From the NCBI GenBank assembly GCA_004519485.1, contig CP038106.1:1-64000 (forward strand): a stretch of 64,000 nucleotides of DNA, given 5' to 3'. Source of the stretch: Nannochloropsis oceanica. Its lineage: Eukaryota; Sar; Eustigmatophyceae; Eustigmatales; Monodopsidaceae. The notes under the pieces were generated by a model. It was not told the DNA's origin. It worked only from the letters and a program-made list of their open reading frames with translations, and did not search any database. Both the position numbers and the translations under genes were made by a program. Below are positions 8,274-18,282 of this stretch, piece by piece; positions within the stretch are counted from its first letter, which is position 1; the number at the start of each line of letters is the position of its first letter.

Positions 8274-10817
8274 GTGATGAGGCCCTCTCTTCGTATGCAT
8301 CGCGACCCCTCAGTTGTGTTACTGCGTTGCCTGACGCAAAGGTTCCTCTTCTCTTTTTCTTCGTCTTTCTATTGCCGCCGCGCGCTGTCGTCCACCCCTC
8401 AGCCGCCATCGCCACTGCTTACCCTTTCGCCCGCTGTCACAGCCGCCTTGCAGGCCCGCAAGGCCGTGGTGGCTCTCGAATCGACCATTATCACGCATGG
8501 TATGCCCTATCCCACCAATCTTCAGACTGCTCGAGATGTAGAAGCTCTTGTTGTGGCCGGGGGTGCCATACCAGCCACTATTGCCATCTTGGATGGCCGC
8601 CTGTGTGTAGGCCTGACGCCTGCTCAGCTTGAGGCCTTGGCGAAGGAAGGGCCCGCGCGCGCCATCAAGTGCTCTCTCAGGGATCTACCGTGGGCTCTAG
8701 CGAGTAACGCATGGGGTGCAACCACTGTTGCGAGCACTCTGCACATTGCCAAATTGGCCAACATTAGCGTGTTTGTGACAGGTGGGGTAGGAGGCGTGCA
8801 TCGAGGAGCGGAGCAGACGATGGACGTGTCGGCAGACTTGCTCGAGTTGGGACGGGTACCAGGGATGGCTGTGGTGTGTGCTGGTGTTAAATCCATTCTG
8901 GACATATCCAAGACGCTGGAGGTGTTGGAGACGCAGGGTGTGCCGGTGATCAGCTACCAGACCGACGCCTTCCCCGCCTTCTTTACCCCCGACTCGGGCC
9001 TCCGGGCCCCCGCGCGGGTGGACTCGCCGGGGGAGGTGGCGCGGATGCTACAGGCCTCTATCGATGCCCGTTTGCGTAGCAGTATTCTGGTGGCTGTGCC
9101 TAACCCAGTTCCTGCGGCTTCGGCCGCCACCCAGGCGGCGATTGAGGAGGCGCTGCGGGAGGCAGAAGTAAGGGGCTTGGCGGGGAAGGAGGTGACACCC
9201 TTCTTACTGCAGCGAGTGAACGAGGCCACGGGCGGGGCGTCTCTCAAGGCAAACATTGAGCTGATCAAGAACAACGCTAGAGTGGGCACAGCTATTGCCG
9301 TGGCTCTGGCTGAAGAGAAGGAGGAGGAGAGGAGGATGGAAGGTGGTCTGATGGGAAAAGGACAAGCCAGAGGACAAGGAGCGAGTGGAGAGTGGGAGGT
9401 ATCCTATTCTTCTTCAGCATCGTCACTGCCTGCCTCAGCATCTGCTTCTCGATCATCGCCATCTCCATCGCAAGCATCACCCCCACCCCCGGCAGTGGTA
9501 GTCGTTGGCGGTGCCGTTCTGGATCTGGTGGGGAGCCCCAAGCCTGCCTCTAACGACGATCACAACGATGTGAAGCAGCAAGTTCAGCGGCTGGAACGCG
9601 GCACGTCCAGCCCAGGCATTATTCGGCAAAAGGAAGGGGGCGTGGCTCGCAATGTGGCGGAGGGGTTGACTCGCCTCGGTGTCTCCACTGCCCTTGTCTC
9701 AACCGTCGCTCAAGACCCCGCGGGTGCTGCCCTCGTTGCCTCCCTCCGCGCCCTGGGGCCTCTCTTGCATCTCGACTGTAGTAACGGCAATAATGAGGTC
9801 GAGCTATTTTACCAGGCGCCTCACCCTGCCCATCGTACAGCCAGCTGCTTGGTGGCCTTGGACGAGGCGGGCGACTTGGTGGCGGCGGTGGCGGACATGG
9901 ACATCTTTACCGACTGCCTTACGCCCCAGCGCGTCGTAGCAGGGCTGGACGCGGCAGCTGAAGCTGCTAATATTGCTGGCACTAGTTCTACTGGAGAGAG
10001 GTCGTCGTCATGTCATTCCCCCTCTCTGGCCCTTGTCGTGAGCGACGGCAACTTGGCGGTGCCGGCCTTCAGGGCCCTGGCCACAGCATGCGCCTCGCGG
10101 GGACTGCCCCTCTTGTTCGAGCCTACCTCGGCCAGCAAGGCCCTCCTCCCCCTTCAGGCTCGCGTCCTTCATCTTGTCAGCCTCATGACACCCAACCTCA
10201 GGGAGCTGGATGTGCTGGCAAAGGCTTTAAGGGAGGAAGGGGGAGGCAGGGAGACAGGTTCCCACCACGAGGTAGTGGAGCTGGAGGAGCATCTGATAAA
10301 GGCGCTGCGGGATGGGAGTGGAGGGGTGTCGGCAGAAGAGGAGGTTATGCAATTGCTCCGGCCTAATATAGATAGGGTATTGGTGGGCATGACGGACGGA
10401 GTAGGAGTAGGGGCAGCAGATGGTTTCCAAAGGAAGAGCAATGTAGAGGGATGGAAGGGCGAGAAGCACCTGCTGGTGACGTTGGGAAAGCACGGGCTGG
10501 TCTGGGCCTCTGTGTCGGCAGCGCCAAATGCCAACAAGGCAACAAAGACGAGAAGGGACATCAACATAAAGTACCTGCCTATCCCCGGTGGGCAGGCGGT
10601 GGAGGCGATGGCCGACTGCACGGGTGCGGGCGACACGTTGGTGGCAGGGATTGTGGCGGCCTTGGTTCGAGCAGTGGAAAGAGGGATGGAAGGAGCGCTA
10701 GAGATGGGCTTGGCAGCAGCAATACAGTCAGTTCAAGTGAATGAGGCAGTGCCGAAGCACTTGACATGGGAGGGGCTGCAGGCGACAGTGGCGAGAGGGA
10801 GGGGGAAGGAATTTTAA
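8274..10817 (+). CDS. psuG-psuK: Bifunctional pseudouridine-5'-phosphate glycosidase / PfkB pseudouridine kinase
   Basis: A single 847-codon frame without introns. Residues of about 1-45 are Arg/Ser/Phe-rich and look like a mitochondrial presequence. Residues of about 50-345 are the PsuG (IndA) domain: ALESTIITHGMPYP, the conserved VTGGVGGVHRGAE, DVSADL, CAGVKSILDI and a C-terminal LKANIELIKNNARVG. A Ser/Pro/Gly linker at about 350-405 leads to a PfkB sugar kinase at about 405-840, with a VVVVGGAVLDLVG opening, GGVARNVAEGLTRLG, and the signature CTGAGDTLVAGI carrying the catalytic Asp. In family terms, the kinase phosphorylates pseudouridine and the glycosidase splits the product to uracil and ribose 5-phosphate, a salvage step for RNA breakdown. 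Such fusions are known in other eukaryotes. Confidence 0.95.
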   Translation: MMRPSLRMHRDPSVVLLRCLTQRFLFSFSSSFYCRRALSSTPQPPSPLLTLSPAVTAALQARKAVVALESTIITHGMPYPTNLQTARDVEALVVAGGAIPATIAILDGRLCVGLTPAQLEALAKEGPARAIKCSLRDLPWALASNAWGATTVASTLHIAKLANISVFVTGGVGGVHRGAEQTMDVSADLLELGRVPGMAVVCAGVKSILDISKTLEVLETQGVPVISYQTDAFPAFFTPDSGLRAPARVDSPGEVARMLQASIDARLRSSILVAVPNPVPAASAATQAAIEEALREAEVRGLAGKEVTPFLLQRVNEATGGASLKANIELIKNNARVGTAIAVALAEEKEEERRMEGGLMGKGQARGQGASGEWEVSYSSSASSLPASASASRSSPSPSQASPPPPAVVVVGGAVLDLVGSPKPASNDDHNDVKQQVQRLERGTSSPGIIRQKEGGVARNVAEGLTRLGVSTALVSTVAQDPAGAALVASLRALGPLLHLDCSNGNNEVELFYQAPHPAHRTASCLVALDEAGDLVAAVADMDIFTDCLTPQRVVAGLDAAAEAANIAGTSSTGERSSSCHSPSLALVVSDGNLAVPAFRALATACASRGLPLLFEPTSASKALLPLQARVLHLVSLMTPNLRELDVLAKALREEGGGRETGSHHEVVELEEHLIKALRDGSGGVSAEEEVMQLLRPNIDRVLVGMTDGVGVGAADGFQRKSNVEGWKGEKHLLVTLGKHGLVWASVSAAPNANKATKTRRDINIKYLPIPGGQAVEAMADCTGAGDTLVAGIVAALVRAVERGMEGALEMGLAAAIQSVQVNEAVPKHLTWEGLQATVARGRGKEF

Positions 10818-11588
10818 CGGCATGAGGTCTCTGGGAAAGGCCGAACTGATTCCTGCAAGGTGGGGGTGCTTGGGCCAGACATGCCCTTTCCTCCAATTCT
10901 TTTGTCCACGCCTCCGCTCGGTAAGAGAAATGTAGGCGTGTGTGAGTCTTGACAGAAGATGGCCGTTGAGTAGGGGGCAAGCGGGGGAAGTGGTGATAGT
11001 AATCCACCACGGCATGCGAGCGCTTGCACGTTTCGATAGGCTGGGGGGTACGAAAGAGGCAGCGCTTCGAAATAAAATGGTTTCTGAAAGTACCTTGTGT
11101 ATAATGAAAATATGAAAAACAAGAAAAAAAATGTCCCCTCTTTTTTGTTTGCTTCCGTTTAGCCTCCCACTGCTTTCCCGAACGAAGCCTTTCTAGCTTT
11201 CTCTTCATCACTGTTTTCCATCGTCGTCGTCATTCCTCACATCCATCCTCATGTCGTTTCCTTTCCTCGATCCTCATCTACACACAAATCAGATACACAC
11301 GCTCACAGATACCCAGGCAACACACACATATGCTATGCTTTCGTCGTTTCCTCTCGCTTTTCCTCGTATTTCCCATTTTTCTTTTCTCCCATTTCCACAC
11401 TCTCGTCTTCGGGTAGTCATTTCGTTCTTCCACACAAAAGCTCTCATCACTGTCTCCAGTAATGCGTGTTACTTCCTTGCTCGCCCCCTCCTGTCTTCTT
11501 CCCCGGCCCCCTTCTCCCAATTGCAGTCCCCATATACTATACGTTCAGCAGCTGTTGCCCCTGATTGCTTGCTTGCTTGCTTGCTTCG
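10818..11588. other. Convergent 3' intergenic region
   Basis: Lies between the 3' ends of the pseudouridine enzyme gene (+) and the four-helix membrane protein gene (-). AT-richer around 11050-11130, then pyrimidine-rich. Open frames here are low-complexity and none looks coding. Confidence 0.5.
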
Positions 11589-12549
11589 TTACTGCGACAC
11601 TTTCAGCTCCTCCCTACTCCAAGCTGGCTCGTCTGTGGCTCCGCTTTTCTTATTCTCTGCTGATTGGGGCGCGGTGGTCCCAACCTCCTCGTCCTTTTCC
11701 TCGTCCTCGTCGGCCTCGGTCGGTCTTTCCTTGCCGCAGCGGCCAAGGATGAAGGTGGTGATGAAGCCCAGGAGCACAAGGCCGGCGCTTAGCACGGCTA
11801 AGGCTGCGGAATAGGAGGGCGTGACGGCCAACCCTGGGAAGGTATGGTCCAGGTTTCTGTTGATCTTACTATTGATGCCAAACATGCATGCGAACGTAAT
11901 CAGGGCCGAGGCAAACTGTACTAGCATGAAGAAGGAGGAGGCGCACGCGATGTCCCGGAAGCTCTTGCTCACAATCACGCCCGCTGAAAGGAAAGCAGCA
12001 ATAATGCCCGCCGTCAGACCCGTGGCCAGACATATGATGGTGCAGACTTGTGCTGTCAGAAGCATGTTGCAGTACGTAGTGTCCCCGGTCCATGGAGCCT
12101 GTGGAAAAGGAAGGGAGAGATGGAGGGGAAAACGAGGTAGTTTTAAGATGAGAATATAAAAGAACGATGGAGTCCATCAGGGTTGAGGGCTAAGGAAAAC
12201 ACAAAATAATCTTTGATTCCTCCAATCAATGTCCCCTTAACAAACCGCCTTTTCCTCTTTCTCCTCTTCTCCTCCTTACATTCGGGTCCCTAACATCCAA
12301 ACTGTCACACCAATTGTACGAGTACTGACTCCAAATGACTTCTTCGCCCTGTCGCACCGAGGCAAGCATATCGAATATGCCAAACTCCATATCAGCGTCC
12401 GTGAGGACGCCTTTTACGTCAACTCCACGCTGGTGCGAAACGGTCCACTGGTTGGTAGAAACAGCCACAGCAAAGGCCACCAGCGCGATGAAGAAGATGT
12501 TACTCCCCAGAATGCCAAAGAACCGACTGATACAGGACTTGCAAGTCAT
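11589..12549 (-). CDS. Four-helix membrane protein, family not recognised
   Basis: Two exons in phase, 12549-12280 and 12098-11589, give 259 residues. The start MTCKSCISRFF has vicinal Cys residues that could be lipid-modified. A first hydrophobic helix is at about 15-35. An extracellular-type loop carries NQWTVSH, SYNWCDSL and TTYCN (a possible Cys pair). Three closely spaced helices follow at about 105-205, and the cytoplasmic tail is acidic and Ser/Lys-rich. The four-helix layout with a W/C-bearing first loop resembles the claudin/PMP22/SUR7-type plan, but I cannot assign it to a family. An upstream in-frame start at 12678 would add 43 residues of Ser/Thr/Pro/His; the start at 12549 is preferred because the helix follows directly. 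Confidence 0.75.
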
Positions 12550-13702
12550 GGCTGATTGCGAGATGGGATGAGGATGATGGAGTGTTCTGTGATTCCAGGA
12601 AGAGGGGGGTGCGAGGGATGTAGTTGTTGGTGAAGTTGAACTGATCAATTGGTCATAATAAAATGATAGGGGCGCCATGATTTGACACGAGGATTAACTT
12701 TAGTATGCACCCGGCGGATACCTAAAACAAGGGATCCCCTCTTGGCATTTATGTCCCTTGATGTTGCCCTTGATACTGGATTGCTTGTTTGCGGGAGGTA
12801 GTGGCGGGAATGAGCAGCGGCGGCCCCATGCAATTTAAAGTAGCGAGGCGGCGCTCCACGTATATAGGGAGTGCATGTATCTCGTTTGAGGGCTCCCTAG
12901 CCCTCATGTTGCCTGCGCCTTACTGCGCGTGTGGGGCCTGTCGGTGTATTGGCTCCGGCAAAGATTTGCCTAGACATCGTGACGTTACCTCGACTTGGTC
13001 CATCCGTAAGAACAAGGATAAAACATTTTTTTCTCCGATACCGGCGGCCAGCAACAATGCGCACAAGAAACACATCCTTACATCCGACCTGCAATTGTAA
13101 TGACGAATGAGTATGGTGTGGAAGACGTCCGATTGCGCCGGTTCAATCGGCCGCACCAACAGCAACACTCAACGAATCATTTTTTTTGTCTAAACCTCCC
13201 CGAGCACTGCAAAGACGAACGCACAAGCTCGACAAAGTCAAGGGAAAAGAAATCAGGACGACTGCTGAAACCATTCCGTCATTTCGTTTACATTTGCTTT
13301 GTTGTTATTCGCATGCCTTCCTCTTCTCCCCTTTGCGGCCTCTCTTTTCCCGTCTCGCTTTTAGATGGAATCCATGCAGCCTGCCTTACGCAAGCAAGTG
13401 CACCACCTCCCCTATCTATGTGATAGTGGACACGGCTGCATTTCTCCCAAATCTATCCTCTTCCCATCTCAACGTCCATCCCTCCCCTTTATTTCTGCTA
13501 TCTTCTTCCCTACAATGCCGCCTTTTTCCCCACGTCTACTCTCAATGCTCCCCTTTATGCCTCCCCGGACCCCATATCGGTCCCTTTTTCCAAGGCGTTC
13601 TCTCCCTTGTCCACCCTCACTGCCTTGCCATTTGTCTCACACTTCTACCTTTATCCGTCGCTTCCGTGGATCCCTTCTTTCTTGGGCTCCACGGCGCGCC
13701 TC
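12550..13702. other. Intergenic, pyrimidine-rich, no gene seen
   Basis: Between the 5' end of the four-helix protein gene and the 3' end of the dehydratase gene, both on the minus strand. Long plus-strand open frames at 13186-13820 are Ser/Pro/Leu-rich and arise from TCC/CCT-rich composition. Confidence 0.5.
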
Positions 13703-15150
13703 CTATTCGGCCTTCCGGCTCTTCCAGCTGCCTCCCGCCGGGACTGCCCCACACGCCGCCTCTCCCTCATTCCCTTCCTTACTCCCCCCGAGACGCTTCT
13801 TGCGCTGCTTGACCATGTAGAATAACATGTAGGGAATAGCGAACGGGTATAGCACGAGCAACCCAAACACCAGCTGTTGAGTGGAGTAAGGAGACGGGAG
13901 GTGAAGGGAGGAGCATGCGTGTAAGGTTTTGCCTGCCAACGTAATCCCCCTCACCCCCTTCCCTCCTTGGTCCACCACGAAACTCACAAAGTAGTAAAAG
14001 TTGAAGGCTCGCCACTCCTCAGCCCATGGCAGACGCATGCAGAATCTGTCCTCCTTCTCCACGGCTGCCCTGGCCTCGGGCAGTGTGCGCAGGAGCAAGG
14101 CCACCTCAGAGGCCATGCCCAGCGGGTACAGTACGATGAAGGCTGAATACCGGAGCCAGACTAAGAAGGGCGGCGCGTTGCTGCCCAGAAGGTAGAAGGG
14201 GTACCTATGGGAAGGGGGGCGGGAGAGGAAGGAGGAACAGGAGGACACAGACGAGAGAGGCTTAGAGCCAGCGAGGAGCCAGAGAGAGGCTTAGAGCCAG
14301 AGAAAACTCATGGAGGATTATAAAAGAGAATACAGATAGATGAGCCGGAAACAGAGACAACATAATAAATACACCTCCTCTTCCGAATACACCACTGACA
14401 AATAATGCGGCTCTAGCCCTCTCCCGGGTAGCCATCCTCTTTCCCTCCCTGTCTCCCTCCCTACCGAATCAGCTCGCCCCCCGACCAGGCCAGCAGCAAC
14501 GCCGGAAGCCACGCCAGGCCCGTGGGTGTGTTGAAGGCGTCCACAATAGCGAAGAGGACAAAAGACCGCCCGAAGTTCTGCCAAAACGCTGAGGAGACAC
14601 TGCCGCCCGCCAGGCCCAGGAAGACGTGCACCAGCTCGAGCCATGCACCGCCTGTTTGGTGAGTGGAAATGTTGGAGAGGGAGGGGGGGATGTTGAAAGG
14701 AGGAAGGGAAAAGGAGAAAATTATGAAGGAGCACGCAGGAGAACACAAGCCAGGCGTCCACTCCTACCGCATTTGAGGACCGAATGGCACCATCACAAGT
14801 TCGTCGTCGAAACTCTCCCATGACACCTCTCCTTACCTCTACCCGTTTCAAGTGGCATTTTTATTTGACTCGTCCTCCACTTTTTTTCCAGAGCAACATA
14901 TAATTACCTACGCAGCACACATTTTTTCTTTTACCCTCCCTATCTACACTGTCCTTGACACATACGTACCAACAGCAAGCTTGGTCGCAGGTCCGGCCTC
15001 GGTCCAAACGCCCACATAGTCGTGTACGTCCGCCAGCAAGGCTTTAATGGTAGAAACCAGAACCATCACCCATAAACCAGTTTGAGAAAGATTGTAAGCG
15101 TTCAGGTACAACCTTACTAGGCCTGTGCCACTTTTATTGCTTCCTGCCAT
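13703..15150 (-). CDS. HACD: Very-long-chain 3-hydroxyacyl-CoA dehydratase (PHS1/PTPLA family)
   Basis: Four exons close in phase: 15150-14970, 14651-14465, 14204-13988 and 13873-13703, giving 251 residues, a usual family length. Family landmarks in order: YLNAYNLSQTGLW in helix 1; LELVHVFLGL; FGRSFVLFAI; the catalytic segment WLRYSAFIVLYPLGMASE, with the Tyr and Glu that form the active site in Phs1; and GLLVLYPFAIPYMLFYMVKQRKK at the end. The enzyme dehydrates 3-hydroxyacyl-CoA in the ER fatty-acid elongation cycle, working with KCS/ELO, ketoacyl-CoA reductase and enoyl-CoA reductase. The tail is Lys/Arg/Gly/Glu-rich without a clear KKxx signal. A short tandem repeat near 14260-14300 lies in the third intron. 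Confidence 0.95.
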
Positions 15151-16763
15151 CTAGGGAAGGAGGAGGGAGGACGGGGCCTAAAGAGGGAGTGTCTGTGTGC
15201 TTTGGTATGGTAGTGGTGGTGGAAGATGAGGGTCAGCAGAGTTTACAAGCGCGAGCATGGTTGGAGATCTAAGGTTTCCATAGCACGGCGTAATAATGTA
15301 GAATTGTGTGCTCGGGCTGCTGGGGGTAGCTTTGACGATCAACCTGCGCCGGCCCACGACCCTGGGGGAGCTGGGCGGGTAAGACACAGCGGCCAGGCTT
15401 ACTGAAAGGTTGGCAACATCTCGGGTGCCTGCTTTGTATAAATGTTTGAGTATTCTTTGAGATTGACTTTGGGGGTGTTGAGTCCGTGCCAACACTCAAC
15501 TTGACTTGACTTGTTTCCTTCTTCAGAGTGTACAATCCGGGAACGCTGCTTATGGCGAGTGCTACAGCAGGCCACCACTATATCGTACAGAGCATTATAT
15601 TCCCGTGGACATCGCGTTCAGTTCTCATGCATGGAAACTATCTCAGGGTTTGTGTTGCCTCGCAGGCCTCTTGTTCGTCAACCTCCTCACTACTCTCCTT
15701 GCCACCCCCAAGTTGGGGGCTTCAACACAATTGTACCTTTTTCGACAGCCCCCACGAGCGATAACCAAGCAGGCCAATCCGTCATTTCCCGTGACGTACC
15801 AATGAGACTTCATCTTTTTTTATCCGAGCGCCTTGTCTACAGTGAAGATCGGGGCATCATAGAACATTACGACCAGCTAGAGATCGACGGTCATGCTTTT
15901 GCATCGCAATTACCCTCTTTCTCAATTTCCAAGGGTTTAATAGATTCATGAAAATTCAATTTAATTATCTCGATTGGTGCGTCCAAGCTATTTGCTCTGA
16001 TTAATACCTTCTCCACCTGGCTGTGACCTTTTAATCCTCTGGAGCGGAAGTTCGAATATATATTGATAGTAAATAACAATCGGAGAAAGCGTGTTTTCTG
16101 GAGCCATAGCTCAGCGATTATCGGTTCTCCTTCGAGTTCCGACCATCTCGTCGGTTCTTGAAAGGAGCGTTAGAGAGTGGTAGATTCCAGTTCATGTTCA
16201 ATTCCCGCAGGGATCCTGAACAGCGAAGGGACATCCTATTGGTCAAGGGTTCACTTAGTGTTGCAGACCGCGATGGACGTGCGTTCCTGTCACTTCGGCC
16301 TAGAAACCCCTTTGGCTTCAGATTCAATTTTTCTTTTTTTCATACCTCTGAAAGAGGAAAGCCGTCGTTGCGATCACTGAAACCACTACTTTCTAGGAAA
16401 GGGCGCACCTCACGAAGATAACTCTGCTGGAAGAAAAATGTATGGGCCGGATGACACTGGAATAGTCACCACGCCGAGCCGGAGCATAAAGGAGGCATGC
16501 AATCAAGTTTCAAGTGAGCATAAAGATGCTCGCATAAAAAACTTGCTGCAGTCACGACAAGCGAAGAGCATTTCTTCTACTTTTCGTGGGGAGGTTGTGA
16601 AGACATTGAGACGATTTATTTTTTTGGACGCCCTACTTGTACTGCCTACCCATCGATAAAAGGGAATACATTCAGGAGGCTCTTGACCAGCACACACGAG
16701 CTAGCAACCAAAGCACCAATTTCTCCACCTTTACTTCTATGTTAGACATACACGCACTTCCTC
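15151..16763. other. Intergenic, no gene seen
   Basis: Upstream of the dehydratase gene and downstream of the LRR gene. AT-richer than its neighbours from about 15800 to 16640. A 146-codon plus-strand frame at 15511-15951 has ordinary composition but no domain, no conserved motif and no supporting splice chain. Confidence 0.45.
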
Positions 16764-18056
16764 TCAACAATTCGGTCCTTCTATGCACACGATCCCCCTA
16801 ATGATCTGCAGCGCTTGCAATGCTTCACGTCCCCGCGCGCGAATGGCACGGTTGTCATCCAGAAATATATTGGCCAAATTTGGACAGCCCCCTTCAACTT
16901 CTCCCATCTGGCCCCCGTTGCCTTCCTCCCCCCCCAACCCTCCGTCCGTGGTTTCCGTCGCCAGAAAGTCCCTAAAAGCACAGGCCCCATCATCTCCTAT
17001 CCTATTCCCTCGCAGATCCAATGTCTCCAGCTGCAGCATAGCAGTTGTGCTCATCGTACTTACTGCAGCAGCTCGGGCCGTCCTCATCTTTCCTCCCTCG
17101 ACTGACAAGCGCTCCGCAAGGGCAAGCGCTCCTTCGTTTCCGATGGCATTGCAAGCCAAATCTAGCTCCCGCAGCATGGGCATGTGAGCCAGGCAATCAG
17201 CCACGGCCCTCGCCCCTGTGTCGCCAATGCCATTAAATCCAAGATAAAATTCGTCCAGACACGGCATGCCACCTCCCGCAGCCAGTCCCTCCGCCACCGA
17301 CGTGGCCCCGCAGTCGCCCAATTGATTCAGGTGCAAGTCAAGCTTCAGCAGCCTCTTTAAGGAAATAGAGCCGAGAGCACCTCCTATGTGCAAGGCGGCA
17401 ATGGTGCCCAGATCATTTTGCGCGAGGCTGAGAGAGGTCAATGGTGCACTGCAGGCCCCGCATTTCAGGACCTCACATAAAACGGCAATATGATCTTCTC
17501 CCTCCCCACCACCGCCTCCATAGTCGTCGCCCCCGATTTGATTGGCACGCACGTAGAGCCCTTGCAAACCAGAGCGAAACCCCCCTCGCTCTAGGGCCTG
17601 TGCCAGAGCAAGGCATCCCTCGCTTCTCAGCTTGTTATCGAACAGATTGAGGGAACGTACCGTTTGGAAAAAATTGCCCTCCTCCGCGGCTAGGCGCCCC
17701 AATGTAAGGATAATATTGGGAGTAAGCTCGGCTGAGGATAAGTCCAAGACGCGAAGGGCTTTACAAAATGGCAAGCGACGCGTGATGATGTCTTCAACGA
17801 CGACCACAGTTAATTGCTTCGATGGACGGAAGAAGGACATGCCGTTCGATATCAAATTGGTCCCATTTTCGTCCTGTGCGACACCCAACCCCCGAGCTGC
17901 CGAGGTCAAGCGAGCCACATCTCCTGGCCACATGTAAGCGCAGATCTCATAAAGGAGAGCATGGGGGAGGGTGGGCAGGGCGACGAGACGTGGAGGTATT
18001 GGTGCTGCTCGAGCGAAAGGAGTAGGAAGAAAAAGTGGTGGTGACGGTAAGCTCAT
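16764..18056 (-). CDS. Leucine-rich-repeat protein with F-box-like N-terminus (RNI/NLRC3 type)
   Basis: A single 430-codon frame with no intron. Residues of about 22-60 (LPTLPHALLYEICAYMWPGD) look like a short F-box-like helix pair. Residues of about 95-420 hold ribonuclease-inhibitor-type LRRs of about 28 residues: LRVLDLSSAELTP, VRSLNLFDNKLRSEG, LQGLYVRANQIGGD, LTSLSLAQNDLG, LLKLDLHLNQLGDCG, LDEFYLGFNGIGDTG, LRELDLACNAIGNEG, LETLDLRGNRIGDDG. Such proteins are scaffolds; a ubiquitin-ligase role depends on the weak F-box and is inference. Its start codon is only 226 bases from that of the oxygenase gene on the other strand. Confidence 0.88.
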   Translation of the reverse strand: MSLPSPPLFLPTPFARAAPIPPRLVALPTLPHALLYEICAYMWPGDVARLTSAARGLGVAQDENGTNLISNGMSFFRPSKQLTVVVVEDIITRRLPFCKALRVLDLSSAELTPNIILTLGRLAAEEGNFFQTVRSLNLFDNKLRSEGCLALAQALERGGFRSGLQGLYVRANQIGGDDYGGGGGEGEDHIAVLCEVLKCGACSAPLTSLSLAQNDLGTIAALHIGGALGSISLKRLLKLDLHLNQLGDCGATSVAEGLAAGGGMPCLDEFYLGFNGIGDTGARAVADCLAHMPMLRELDLACNAIGNEGALALAERLSVEGGKMRTARAAAVSTMSTTAMLQLETLDLRGNRIGDDGACAFRDFLATETTDGGLGGEEGNGGQMGEVEGGCPNLANIFLDDNRAIRARGREALQALQIIRGIVCIEGPNC

Positions 18057-18282
18057 GATGGAAAGGTTTTAGCCCTTGGCCTATTTTAAACGGGTGTGTG
18101 GTGCTTACTTTTAGAAATTGTAAGCGTGCGGTGAGACACGTTCGACGTCGAAGCCCGCCGGCGAGATCCAGTCGCTAATCGTTGCGTCGTCATCGCCCAG
18201 CAAAATGCAACATGCAAGAAAGCATACGCTTGAAAACTGACCACGCAAAACAAATCCACATGCATCGCCAGTCGTCGTCCAC
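18057..18282. promoter_or_regulatory. Short bidirectional promoter region
   Basis: Only 226 bases separate the LRR start codon (-) and the oxygenase start codon (+), so the two genes probably share upstream control. No TATA-like element is evident. Confidence 0.5.

Noticed and set aside
15511-15951. 146-codon plus-strand frame as a gene
   Set aside because: No domain, no signal peptide, overlapping frames of similar length, and no splice partners.
16040-16160. tRNA gene (GTTCGAA-like B box and a TAGCTCAGCG stretch)
   Set aside because: The A-box-like and B-box-like pieces are in the wrong order and spacing, and no cloverleaf stems pair. Similar isolated B-box hits near 1610 and 8040 also failed.
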